From Rikenellaceae bacterium (GTDB lineage Bacteria > Bacteroidota > Bacteroidia > Bacteroidales > UBA932), in NCBI GenBank assembly GCA_900771005.1, contig CAAGMI010000184.1, positions 1 to 17,412 on the forward strand: a stretch of DNA of 17,412 bases. The letters are read 5' to 3'. Positions within the stretch are counted from its first letter, which is position 1. Each line of letters opens with the position of its first letter. Position numbers and translations under genes: made by a program. Shown piece by piece: positions 1 to 6,539 of this stretch. Under the pieces are notes generated by a model that searched no databases, had not been told where the DNA came from, and was given only the letters and a program-made list of their open reading frames with translations.

Positions 1-191
1 GCGTTCGCTGATGTGTAGGTGAATACTGGAGGAAACTGGACACAATCGTTCTCTACCTCTACTTTGTTTTTCTTGTTGTTCATATATAATCGCGAAAACG
101 AATCGAGCACATTTTCAAAACGAAACGAGCAGAAAGTGCAAAAAACATCTATTATTTTCGCGCGGCTTATTTGCAGCCTTAAAAGCATATT
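1..191. other. Gene-free A/T-rich left flank
   Basis: No convincing coding region is visible. The only longer plus-strand frame (19-204) has no recognisable protein character. A plus-strand frame entering at base 1 stops with TAG at 16-18, so the last few codons of a gene outside the window could end here. If the TGTCYAAY repeats starting at 249 mark a phage end, this stretch would be host DNA, but nothing here proves that. Confidence 0.35.
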
Positions 192-236
192 AAAAGCAGC
201 TTAAACGTAACTTTAATGCGTTCAAGCTGCTTTTTT
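192..236. terminator. Bidirectional intrinsic terminator
   Basis: An 11-bp perfect inverted repeat (AAAAGCAGCTT at 192-202 and AAGCTGCTTTT at 224-234) extends inward with one mismatch. It is followed by a run of T on the plus strand and by TTTT-rich sequence when read on the minus strand. It can stop transcription leaving the methylase gene leftward and transcription arriving from the left. Confidence 0.8.
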
Positions 237-248
237 ATTTTCCTGATC

Positions 249-325
249 TGTCCAACGAATTTGCGGGCTTTTGTCTAACTTGTCCAATGAATTTGCCGCA
301 TTTTGTCCAACGTGTCTAATTTCGC
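249..325 (+). repeat. 32-bp tandem repeat of TGTCYAAY motifs, candidate phage end
   Basis: TGTCYAAY occurs five times in the same orientation, starting at 249, 272, 281, 304 and 313. The spacing alternates exactly 23, 9, 23, 9 bp, giving two full 32-bp units (249-280 and 281-312) and a partial third. The first two units also share TGAATTTGC-type sequence. Ends of Mu-like and Tn7-like elements carry arrays of directly repeated transposase sites and begin with TG. The outermost copy could therefore be the phage terminus at 249. That role is inferred from repeat layout and from neighbouring Mu-like tail genes; no transposase gene or target duplication is visible in the window. Confidence 0.5.
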
Positions 326-408
326 ATTTAAGCGCGTGTTTCTGCTTTAGCCTTACAACTTACCAGCAGAACTATTTAACGCGCTTGTCGGCTTTGTTTC
401 GCGGCTTT

Positions 409-454
409 TCTCTGGTCTTCTCTGTATTTCTCTGTTTCCCTCTGCTTTTCTCTG
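409..454 (+). repeat. Five TCTCTG motifs phased at 10 bp
   Basis: TCTCTG, or CCTCTG in the fourth copy, starts at 409, 419, 429, 439 and 449, giving an exact 10-bp period in a pyrimidine-rich strand. It lies directly downstream of the methylase stop codon. One repeat per helical turn places every copy on the same face of the DNA, as in protein-binding or bending arrays, but slippage in a pyrimidine tract is an equally simple origin. Confidence 0.6.
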
Positions 455-455
455 G

Positions 456-1286
456 TCAAAGCTTTGCGATCATTATATCTTTGTAGCTATTAAAGTCGTT
501 TACGCGACTGTTTTGCTCCCATATTTCTGCGCCTTTCAGGAGCTCTGCATCTGCAAAGTTATCGTTAAGCCATTTGCAAAGGTCGATAATTTGCGACTTT
601 CCAGACGTGAAAAAGATATACTTTGTCCCTTTCAGCATGTTTAACACGTCCAAATAGTCTTTTAACTGCCAATAAGTGTCGCTTTTGTATGCGCTGCATT
701 CTGTCTGCAAATATGGCGGATCTAAAAGAAAGAGGACGTTTGTCTGGTCTTTGAACTCTGCAAACAGTTCTCTGTAGTCTTTGTGTGTTATTTCCAGGCC
801 GTCAAAGTAACCTGTTGCGTCATAGTGATTGTTTACAGCTCTATTGTAAAAGGTCTGCTTTGCAAACTGTTCGTAATTTGTTGCCCAGTTTCCAGAGAAA
901 AGCAAAGACGCGCTTAACGTGATATAATCGACTGCTCCTGTCTGTTCGTACTTGCGCATGATCTGCAAACACTGCTGCTTTATGTCGTCAGGTATTCGCT
1001 TGTTATCTTCTATGCCTTTGGTCAGCGGGTTAATTTCAGCGCACAGCTGGTTGGTTCTGTCTATGTTTTCAATACGGCGGCAAAAGTAGTCAAAGTCGTT
1101 GTAAATTACGCGTGCATTCGGCAGAACGTCTTTAGCTACACGTGAAAGCAGCCCAGAACCGCCGAAAAGATCTACAACGACCTGAATGTCTTTGCAAGTG
1201 TCCAGGACAGACGTAAAACGCTTAACGTAATAGCGTTTTTGCCCTCTAAAAGGCAGCGGAGAGGTCTTAAATGTCTTTTTTGCCAT
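456..1286 (-). CDS. D12-class DNA N6-adenine methyltransferase (Dam-like)
   Basis: This 276-residue protein transfers a methyl group from S-adenosylmethionine to adenine in DNA. It carries the alpha-class motif order: an N-terminal PLPFRGQKRYY (about residues 10-20, motif X), DLFGGSG at 39-45 for cofactor binding, NDFD at 63-66, and the catalytic DPPY at 189-192. The length is normal for the Dam/D12 family. The recognition site cannot be read from the sequence; GATC is the family default, and GATC sites are not obviously depleted nearby. The gene starts with ATG at 1286 and ends with TGA. It lies beyond the tail operon near the presumed phage end, a position comparable to the mom modification gene of Mu, and probably protects phage DNA from host restriction. 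No clear minus-strand promoter is seen between 1287 and 1350. Confidence 0.93.
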   Translation of the reverse strand: MAKKTFKTSPLPFRGQKRYYVKRFTSVLDTCKDIQVVVDLFGGSGLLSRVAKDVLPNARVIYNDFDYFCRRIENIDRTNQLCAEINPLTKGIEDNKRIPDDIKQQCLQIMRKYEQTGAVDYITLSASLLFSGNWATNYEQFAKQTFYNRAVNNHYDATGYFDGLEITHKDYRELFAEFKDQTNVLFLLDPPYLQTECSAYKSDTYWQLKDYLDVLNMLKGTKYIFFTSGKSQIIDLCKWLNDNFADAELLKGAEIWEQNSRVNDFNSYKDIMIAKL

Positions 1287-1312
1287 TATTTTACTGATTT
1301 TTAATGCCTATT

Positions 1313-1344
1313 TTTGCGTAATTCACTTTTTTATAGTATCTTTG
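1313..1344 (+). promoter_or_regulatory. Bacteroidetes-type promoter for a plus-strand RNA
   Basis: TTTG at 1313-1316 is separated by 20 bases from TATCTTTG at 1337-1344. This matches the Bacteroidetes sigma-ABfr consensus of a -33 TTTG and a -7 TAnnTTTG element. It points right, opposite to all genes in the window, and predicts a start near 1350. Confidence 0.72.
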
Positions 1345-1349
1345 CACCC

Positions 1350-1623
1350 GAAAGCTGATCCCTTGCAGTTCGGGGATTGCTCCAGCAGGTTGCATACAAG
1401 CCCGACCCTGAAACTGGCCTCGCCATGATAGGGTCATGTTCGGCAGAATTTAACCGCGTCCCTTTGCAAAGAGTATTTATCCGCGTAGTGCTAACGGCAC
1501 TCGAAAAAATGATAGATACAGAAAAAGTAAGACCCAAAAAGTTGAAACAAGGAACGGCACACATTGAACCACGGTCGCAGGGACTTGAAAGTGAGGATCT
1601 ATTTTCCCCACTTTCTTTTTTTT
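1350..1623 (+). ncRNA. Candidate structured noncoding RNA, unknown family
   Basis: About 270 bases lie between the promoter at 1313-1344 and a strong terminator, running opposite to the flanking genes. Local hairpins are visible: CCCGAA/TTCGGG (1347-1352 with 1369-1374), GACCCT/AGGGTC (1404-1409 with 1430-1435) and AGTGC/GCACT (1487-1491 with 1497-1501). A possible long-range pairing joins GTCCCT at 1458-1463 with AGGGAC at 1579-1584. The open frames across it run through the terminator into the antisense of the next gene and resemble no protein I know, so a structural or regulatory RNA is preferred. A short peptide (ATG near 1422) cannot be excluded. I do not recognise the RNA family. Confidence 0.5.
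1587..1623 (+). terminator. Intrinsic terminator of the plus-strand RNA
   Basis: GAAAGTG (1587-1593) pairs with CACTTTC (1609-1615), extended by G/C pairs. Eight T residues follow at 1616-1623. There is no T run on the minus-strand side, so it works in the plus direction only. It ends just before the convergent stop codon of the last tail gene at 1628. Confidence 0.85.
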
Positions 1624-1627
1624 GTCC

Positions 1628-2938
1628 CTATTCGACGCTAAAGGTCTTTACGTACACGTAGCTTATTTCGTAATTTGTTGTGCCTGGTATCTGTTTCTTT
1701 ACCTGCTTTGCTGCAACGCGGTACTTCATCTTTGCCAGCTCGCCGCCTGCATCTTTGCCGCCTTTGGCATTGATCTTTGCGACCTGCACAGCCATGTTAA
1801 TGTAACCGCTGGACTTAAAGTGTCTGCGTGTAGCCTCTGCGTCACGTGTCAGGCACTTGCGTAAGCCTGCCAGCTTAAGAACGTCATAGCCGCGCTTTGT
1901 GGCATTGCCTTTGCGCACCAGTTCCGACGCTATGCCGCTAATTTCGCGGTCGATCAGATAGCCGTCAGCAGCTTCGTTTGCAACGCCTATACATTTAGGC
2001 ACATACCACTTACCTGGTTCGCCCTTTGACAGGATCACACCGCGATAGTGCACATACTGTAACTTTTTCTGTCGCTCTACACGCTTTCCCCTGTTCTTTG
2101 TAAAGGCTTTATTGCCGCCAGTGCTACGCCAGCCGCTGCGCTTTTTCTTACGCAGCAGGATAATGCGCACGTCGTCTGCCAGCACGCCGTGGCGCACGTA
2201 CACGGTGTTGCCAGTGGTCTTAACCTCTATGTGCATGTTATCAGTGACAGCAAGCCAGCCAGACCATTTGCCAGCAGTAAACACGCGGTAATACTCTGTG
2301 CCGTCAGGTGTCGCCAGGATCTGCTCCACGCCGTCGCCTATATTGCGCACAGTAATGCTGTAGTTTTTGTAACCGCATTGCTCTATGCTGCTAATACAGT
2401 TTACCACGCAGGCAGTCTTAAGGCTGTCTATTTTCGCCTGTGTGGCTCCCGTTACCGTCAGGCGATCCATTTTACTGTTAAGGGTGTCAGACAGGTACTC
2501 CAGCACTTTTGCAGGCATATTGCGTATAAGTTCTGCCAGCTGCGTGTTAGGCGAAAGCTTTTGAAAGTCGCCAATGGGGTACGACTCACTGTTCAATGGC
2601 GCAGAGGGTGCGAACTGCGCAACACGAACAATGCGCGCCTCCTTGTATATCTCGCTGTCAGCTTCAATGTCATACTTCTGTGTTTGCACAGTAACGAACT
2701 TAATGTTAGCTGTAAGCCTTGGGGTAGCCTTGCATGGCAGTATTTCGCCGTCAATAGCCAGAAAGCCCTCGTTTGTGCCGTCTGGCTCTTTCAGGATCAC
2801 TTTACCGCCGCATATTGTTACCATACGTTGCAGCAGTAAGATTTGCTGCTGGATAAAGTCAAGCGTTTGGGTCGAAAGTGGATATTTGCCCACGCCGCCC
2901 GTGCCAGTCTGCACGGTTGTATAACTCGCTTTTTGCAT
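1628..2938 (-). CDS. Phage tail protein, last gene of the late operon
   Basis: This 436-residue protein has no family I can name with certainty. The first 130 residues or so are mixed and beta-rich and resemble N-termini of Bacteroides phage tail-tip or fibre proteins. From about residue 260 it becomes strongly basic, with clusters such as LLRKKKRSGWR and KNRGKRVERQKK, and stays lysine/arginine-rich to the end. It follows the gp48/gpI-like gene after 11 bases, the position where Mu-type phages encode tail fibre. It ends with TAG at 1628, convergent with the plus-strand RNA. A structural fibre or tip role is inferred from position; the basic C-terminus is unusual for an external fibre and could bind nucleic acid or a charged surface. 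Confidence 0.7.
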   Translation of the reverse strand: MQKASYTTVQTGTGGVGKYPLSTQTLDFIQQQILLLQRMVTICGGKVILKEPDGTNEGFLAIDGEILPCKATPRLTANIKFVTVQTQKYDIEADSEIYKEARIVRVAQFAPSAPLNSESYPIGDFQKLSPNTQLAELIRNMPAKVLEYLSDTLNSKMDRLTVTGATQAKIDSLKTACVVNCISSIEQCGYKNYSITVRNIGDGVEQILATPDGTEYYRVFTAGKWSGWLAVTDNMHIEVKTTGNTVYVRHGVLADDVRIILLRKKKRSGWRSTGGNKAFTKNRGKRVERQKKLQYVHYRGVILSKGEPGKWYVPKCIGVANEAADGYLIDREISGIASELVRKGNATKRGYDVLKLAGLRKCLTRDAEATRRHFKSSGYINMAVQVAKINAKGGKDAGGELAKMKYRVAAKQVKKQIPGTTNYEISYVYVKTFSVE

Positions 2939-2949
2939 ATCTGTAATTA

Positions 2950-3453
2950 TTAACTTATTTTCATATAAATTGCACGTTTACTAATCAATTTGTATTTATC
3001 CACAAAAGCCTTAATGTTTGGCAGGTTCGTTTCGTATTTGTCGGCTGGTACCATAACTATAAACGTGTTTTGCGCTGCATTCAGCAGTGCCTCGCTGTAT
3101 AATATGGGTATAGTCTGACCATTACTCACGTCACTGGCATTGCCGCCCTCGCCAAATGTTACAGGTATCTGTGTGCCTTGCTCTGTGACAGCATACAGCC
3201 ACTCGCCCTCACGTTCCACGTTCAGAATGTCAAAGCCACCGCCGAAATTATCATTTAAGGCAGCACGCAAATAGCACACCTGGCCGTTGTGCGCCAGCTT
3301 GTAGTTATGTGCGTCGCGTGCTTCCATAAAGACGTTATACGTGGTACCCAAGCCACACTGCTGTGCAGCTCGCAGTATGCCGTATATTATAGGCTGGCGC
3401 AGGAACGTAGGCAGCAACTGCATATACAGTCTGCCAAAATCTACTTTATACAT
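2950..3453 (-). CDS. Baseplate wedge protein, gp48/gpI-like position
   Basis: This 167-residue protein opens with MYKVDFGRLYMQLLPTFLR, a helical start like that of small tail proteins which attach the fibre to the baseplate (Mu gp48, P2 gpI). Sequence similarity is weak, and the assignment rests mainly on order: it starts three bases after the stop of the J-like baseplate gene and is followed by the last tail gene. No enzyme motif or membrane segment is visible. Confidence 0.6.
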   Translation of the reverse strand: MYKVDFGRLYMQLLPTFLRQPIIYGILRAAQQCGLGTTYNVFMEARDAHNYKLAHNGQVCYLRAALNDNFGGGFDILNVEREGEWLYAVTEQGTQIPVTFGEGGNASDVSNGQTIPILYSEALLNAAQNTFIVMVPADKYETNLPNIKAFVDKYKLISKRAIYMKIS

Positions 3454-3456
3454 GGT

Positions 3457-4353
3457 TTATTCCTCTGTGTTATAATCAGTATAGTGCATGTCGCTATAAT
3501 TAACGTAGTCGATAACAAGGCCGCCCTCTGGCAGTGTGTAATAACCGCTGTATGGCTTATCAAAGCCCACTACCTTTGTAAATTCAGCAGCATTGTTTAC
3601 TTTGGTCTTCACTTCCACAATGTCGGCCACCTCAACACCAGGTATATTTGTTATTGCGGCCAGCAGGTCAGTGTTACGATACACTCCGTCAAACGGCAGG
3701 TTGGTAATTACACTGTGCACTGCATCTACAACAGGCTCCTTGCCATCTATATTAACACCCGCTCCAGTCAAAACAGTAGCATCATAGAACACCTTTATAT
3801 GTATGTTAATGATGTCTGCCTTTTCATTGATCAGTTTAATGGCTACACCAGCGTCCTTTATGGTATTCATATAGGCTGTTAGTGCGGACAATTCACTCGT
3901 ATTAAGCATTTCAGGCTGCTGCTTGTCGTTCTGCTTTGCCACTTTCAAATACACCACTGTATTACTTTCTGTGGCTACAGCGTACTTAATAATGCGTGCA
4001 GCTTCGATGTCTGTCTCGCTCATGCCGCTGGTGTCGTAATAGTCTGTGCCATTCTTAAGCTTGGCCTCGTAGCCGTACATGAAAGCCTTTGCCTTATTCA
4101 CGTACCAGCGCAGCGTGTGAGGTTCCAGCTGCTCTATTTTAGCCTCGACCTCTGCCTTATGCTTGTCGAATAGTGTCTCGAGCGTCCACACGGCAAACGC
4201 AAAGCAGTAAAACAGTATGCTTTCAATGCTGACGCTGCTAAACTGTTGGTCAAAGGTCTTTTTTGTGTTCAGACCGTAGGCAGTCACGACGGCACTCTCA
4301 TTTACGAAAGTGCCCGTCATGCTGTCTTTTATTTCCTTTATAGTGCGTGCCAT
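3457..4353 (-). CDS. Baseplate J / Mu gp47-like protein
   Basis: This 298-residue protein is expected to form baseplate wedges that join hub and fibres. The N-terminus (residues 1-110) is helical, with a segment around FDQQFSSVSIESILFYCFAF. The middle contains the repeated alpha/beta pattern of the J family (AGVAIKLINEKADIINIHIKVF near 165-190, then DAVHSVITNLPFDGVYRNTDL). The C-terminus has the IPGVEVADIVEV turn that J-like proteins show in their last domain. Length matches Bacteroidetes members, which are shorter than Mu gp47. It follows the 122-residue protein after 11 bases. Confidence 0.82.
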   Translation of the reverse strand: MARTIKEIKDSMTGTFVNESAVVTAYGLNTKKTFDQQFSSVSIESILFYCFAFAVWTLETLFDKHKAEVEAKIEQLEPHTLRWYVNKAKAFMYGYEAKLKNGTDYYDTSGMSETDIEAARIIKYAVATESNTVVYLKVAKQNDKQQPEMLNTSELSALTAYMNTIKDAGVAIKLINEKADIINIHIKVFYDATVLTGAGVNIDGKEPVVDAVHSVITNLPFDGVYRNTDLLAAITNIPGVEVADIVEVKTKVNNAAEFTKVVGFDKPYSGYYTLPEGGLVIDYVNYSDMHYTDYNTEE

Positions 4354-4364
4354 GCTGTAGGGGT

Positions 4365-4733
4365 TTAGATGTTACGTGCAAGCAGATCGTCCACAAGCTT
4401 CTTTGCTCCCTTACGGGCAGCATTAAAGGCTGTCAGTTCCTCTGCGTGCTTGTTAGTGTCTTCGCCGTTAGCAAGCAGTGCGATTTGGTCGTCGATGCTG
4501 TATTCGATACCAATAAGGCCAGCAATAAACTTGCCGCGTCTGTTCTGGTCGTTTACGTCGCTTGCCTCGATCATGGTTGAACCGTCGGCCTGTTCGCCCG
4601 TGTAGGTGTAGCCCTTAACGGTGTCGCCCTGTTCGTTGGTCTGCTCTGCTTCCTGCTCATTAAGGAAAAGCAGGTAATGGTTGTCGTCGAACTTTACAAA
4701 GTTCTGACGTGCGGGGTTAAATACTGTGTTCAT
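4365..4733 (-). CDS. Small protein beside the DGR reverse transcriptase, possibly fibre-associated
   Basis: This 122-residue acidic protein is not one I can assign. The first 60 residues look beta-rich and polar. The C-terminal half is helical and runs FIAGLIGIEYSIDDQIAL then AFNAARKGAKKLVDDLL, similar in style to DUF4376- or XkdW-like small tail-fibre proteins. It does not look like Avd, the basic four-helix DGR accessory protein, because it is acidic and half non-helical. It lies 34 bases after the reverse transcriptase and 11 before the J-like gene. It could be a fibre chaperone or an unrecognised DGR partner. Confidence 0.55.
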   Translation of the reverse strand: MNTVFNPARQNFVKFDDNHYLLFLNEQEAEQTNEQGDTVKGYTYTGEQADGSTMIEASDVNDQNRRGKFIAGLIGIEYSIDDQIALLANGEDTNKHAEELTAFNAARKGAKKLVDDLLARNI

Positions 4734-4767
4734 TATTACTGTTGTTTAATGGTTATTAAATACGTTT

Positions 4768-6111
4768 TTAATCAGGATCAACAAGCCTGTAAAAGCACCT
4801 GTTATTACCCTTGCACTGTTGCTTTATCACTTTAGCACGCACAGGCTCGTCCAGTTCCAGCCCGTCCATATCCTCTGCGAGTGTCTTTGACCCCGTAAAG
4901 GTTATGTGCAGCACCCAGCCCATGACAGGCTGCCCGTTTTCATCTACGCGCAGCTGTCCGCTTTCGTCCCGCAGCTGTTCTTCTATCTCGTACTGAAACT
5001 TAAGGCAGCTGCCGTCGTTTACCTTTGACGGTGTAACCTGTGTGCGCAGCAGGTGTATTTCCCTGCCAATTATCGCGTCAATGTGTAGCTTGTCGCCTAC
5101 CATTTGACCGTCGGTCTTCTTAACGTCTGATAACTTTTTCACGCCTAATACGTTTATTAAATGTTTACTGTCTGCATGTACTATAAAACCAAGCCGCGAC
5201 GCTACACGCAGCCTTATTTCTTCGCCTGTAAGCCCCTTTTTGCGCAGTTTGGCTACAACCTTACACAAAGCCTTTTTGTTGCGCTTACGCGCCCTGCAAT
5301 GCGTGTGTCGGGTAACATAGCCCACATAATCAATGCCACGGCTTTCTACGGGGAAAATCTGGTAATTAGGCTTAAGGTGCAGCCGCCTTTCTTTTTCCAG
5401 GTATTCGACCGTGCGCCTGTGGATCTCGTGCAGGAACTCTTTGCTATCTGACAGCACAACGATGTCGTCAGCATAGCGGTAGTAATAGCGCACGCCCCAC
5501 TGTTCTTTTATTATGTGGTCAAACTCTGCCAGGTACAAGTTTGCGAAATACTGGCTTATGTAGTTGCCAATGGGTACACCGTCCGCGCTGTCTATTATGT
5601 CATCAAGCAGCCAAAGCGTGTCGGGGTCTTTTATCTTTTCCCGTATCACGTCCTTAAGAATGCTGTGCGTAATGGTAGGGTAAAATTTGCGTATGTCTAT
5701 CTTATAGCAGTATTTCGTGCCGTCAGGATCGTTGCGCAGATCTTTACGCAGCTTGTGCAGTAGTTAGTGCACGCCGCGCCCCTTTATACAGGCGTAAGTG
5801 TCACGGGTAAATGTAGGTGTCCACAGAGGCTCCAGCACTTGCATTATAGCCCACTGTACCACGCGGTCGCGGTAAGGCAGCTTAAATATGTCGCGTTCTT
5901 TAGGCTCCCACTTCTTAAATACTGTGTATTCAGACGTGTGGAACGTCTTTGTAAGCAGTTCTGTTTGCAGCTGCTCCAGGTTCTGCGTCAGGTTCGCACG
6001 GAACTGTGTAACCTCATTGCGTTTGCGCTTCCCCTCACTGGCATTTATCTCTGCCGTTATCAGGTTCTGCATGTCGCAGATCTGCGAAAACAAAAAGCCC
6101 TTACGTTTCAT
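4768..6111 (-). pseudogene. DGR reverse transcriptase, interrupted by in-frame TAA
   Basis: The frame holds 446 sense codons plus one internal stop. In active DGRs this enzyme copies template RNA into cDNA with errors opposite adenine, which then replaces the variable repeat. Numbering across the stop, the N-terminal region with PKERDIFKLPYRDRVVQWAI is followed by CIKGRGVH (108-115), then TAA at 116. Palm motif KIDIRKFY has catalytic Asp139, DGR signature IGNYISQ is at 181-187, and catalytic YADD at 213-216. GYVTRHTH and a maturase-like thumb reach about residue 320. From about 338 to the end there is an added beta-rich module containing FTGS. The reading frame is otherwise clean on both sides of the stop, so the lesion is a single point change. 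The gene starts with ATG behind an A/T-rich leader and lies 151 bases after the template repeat. No Avd gene is seen. Confidence 0.92.
5764..5766 (-). other. In-frame TAA inside the reverse transcriptase
   Basis: The coding strand reads GTG CAC TAA CTA CTG CAC, following the conserved GRGVH. Related enzymes have a sense codon here, often lysine or alanine, so AAA, CAA or GAA to TAA by one substitution would explain it. The upstream half (115 residues) lacks all catalytic residues. The first usual start in the downstream half, GTG at 5649, lies after the FY motif and so loses Asp139. TAA is also the true stop of most neighbouring genes, which argues against codon reassignment. Confidence 0.9.
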
Positions 6112-6262
6112 ATTATATTATATTTAATGCGTGTGCACGTGTGTGGATCTGCTTTGCATAGTCGGGAGCGTTCAATGCCTTGCAGCCTTACTAACACCCT
6201 TTAAGCTTGTTGTTTTTTGCCCAGTGGCATGGCTCACCCCATAATAGCCTATTTCGTTGCAA
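6112..6262 (-). other. Spacer between template repeat and reverse transcriptase
   Basis: This 151-bp gene-free stretch follows the template repeat on the transcribed strand. In the Bordetella phage DGR the equivalent spacer of about 140 bases is part of the structured RNA that recruits the reverse transcriptase and primes cDNA synthesis. The similar length and position suggest the same role. A small GGCT/AGCC stem is possible near the template end. The last 20 bases before the ATG are nearly pure A/T, as expected for a Bacteroidetes leader. Confidence 0.6.
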
Positions 6263-6383
6263 AGTTTAGAGGCGCGGAGTTGTTCGTATTCGCATTCGTA
6301 GCCGTGTTGTTCGAATTCGTGTACGACGCGCCCGCATTCGTACCATTGTTCGCGTTACCGCCAGCAGCACGGACACGGAGACC
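6263..6383 (-). repeat. DGR template repeat (TR)
   Basis: This is the invariant donor copy of the receptor's variable region. It is 121 bp and aligns without gaps to 6587-6707. All 18 differences fall where the TR has A on the coding strand; the other 90 non-A positions are identical. Read in the receptor frame, it is packed with AAC, AAT and ACG codons (N and T), the typical design in which adenine mutation randomises exposed residues while fixed codons keep the fold. Similarity begins at GGTCTCC and ends at AAACT; after that the sequences diverge. Confidence 0.97.
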
Positions 6384-6539
6384 TACCACGCAGCGGGGTG
6401 CCGCCAGCCGCCCTTACGGTCGGCCTTTATTTACAGATCCAAAATTTACCCGCCTGGCGGCGGGGGTCGGTCGCGTTCGCATTCGCCCCCGCCGTTGGTT
6501 TATTCACATGCTTTCAAAGATCACTGTTAATTACTTATT
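6384..6539 (-). other. Gene-free leader between receptor gene and template repeat
   Basis: These 156 bases hold the two GC-rich hairpins and, next to the TR, another G/C-rich stretch with repeated GGCGGC. No open frame is credible. A possible -7-like GATCTTTG occurs near 6515-6522 but lacks a -33 partner, so I do not call a promoter. The template RNA may simply be cut from, or read through with, the late transcript. Confidence 0.5.
6449..6494 (-). promoter_or_regulatory. Two mutually exclusive GC-rich hairpins upstream of the TR
   Basis: A 9-bp perfect G/C stem joins 6458-6466 with 6486-6494 around a 19-base loop. A competing 6-bp stem pairs 6449-6454 with 6459-6464 and is followed on the minus strand by TAAATTTT. 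Both use the same G/C bases, so only one can form at a time. They lie between the receptor stop codon and the TR. The arrangement resembles an attenuator, but could also be part of the folded DGR RNA or the hairpin found downstream of variable repeats. The loop reads CGAATGCGAACGCG in coding sense, similar to template sequence. Confidence 0.6.

Noticed and set aside
249..325. CRISPR-like array with a 32-bp period
   Set aside because: The conserved part is an 8-base motif occurring twice per unit at 23/9 spacing, with only two and a half units and no spacer-like unique segments; no cas gene is near.
1377..1661. Plus-strand 94-codon protein over the RNA candidate
   Set aside because: It would read through a strong terminator and into the antisense of the tail gene; no family resemblance. 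A shorter peptide is not excluded.
4365..4733. Avd accessory protein of the DGR
   Set aside because: Avd is a basic four-helix bundle; this protein is acidic and its first half is non-helical.
4768..5649. Functional short RT restarted at GTG 5649
   Set aside because: A product starting there lacks the IDIRKFY motif with the first catalytic aspartate and all of the fingers, so it could not polymerise.
4768..6111. Reassigned TAA codon making the RT intact
   Set aside because: TAA ends most other genes in the window (for example at 2950, 3457, 4365, 4768 and 6540), so it must act as a stop here.
6515..6522. Promoter for the template RNA (GATCTTTG on the minus strand)
   Set aside because: One mismatch in the -7 element and no TTG-type -33 element at the expected distance.
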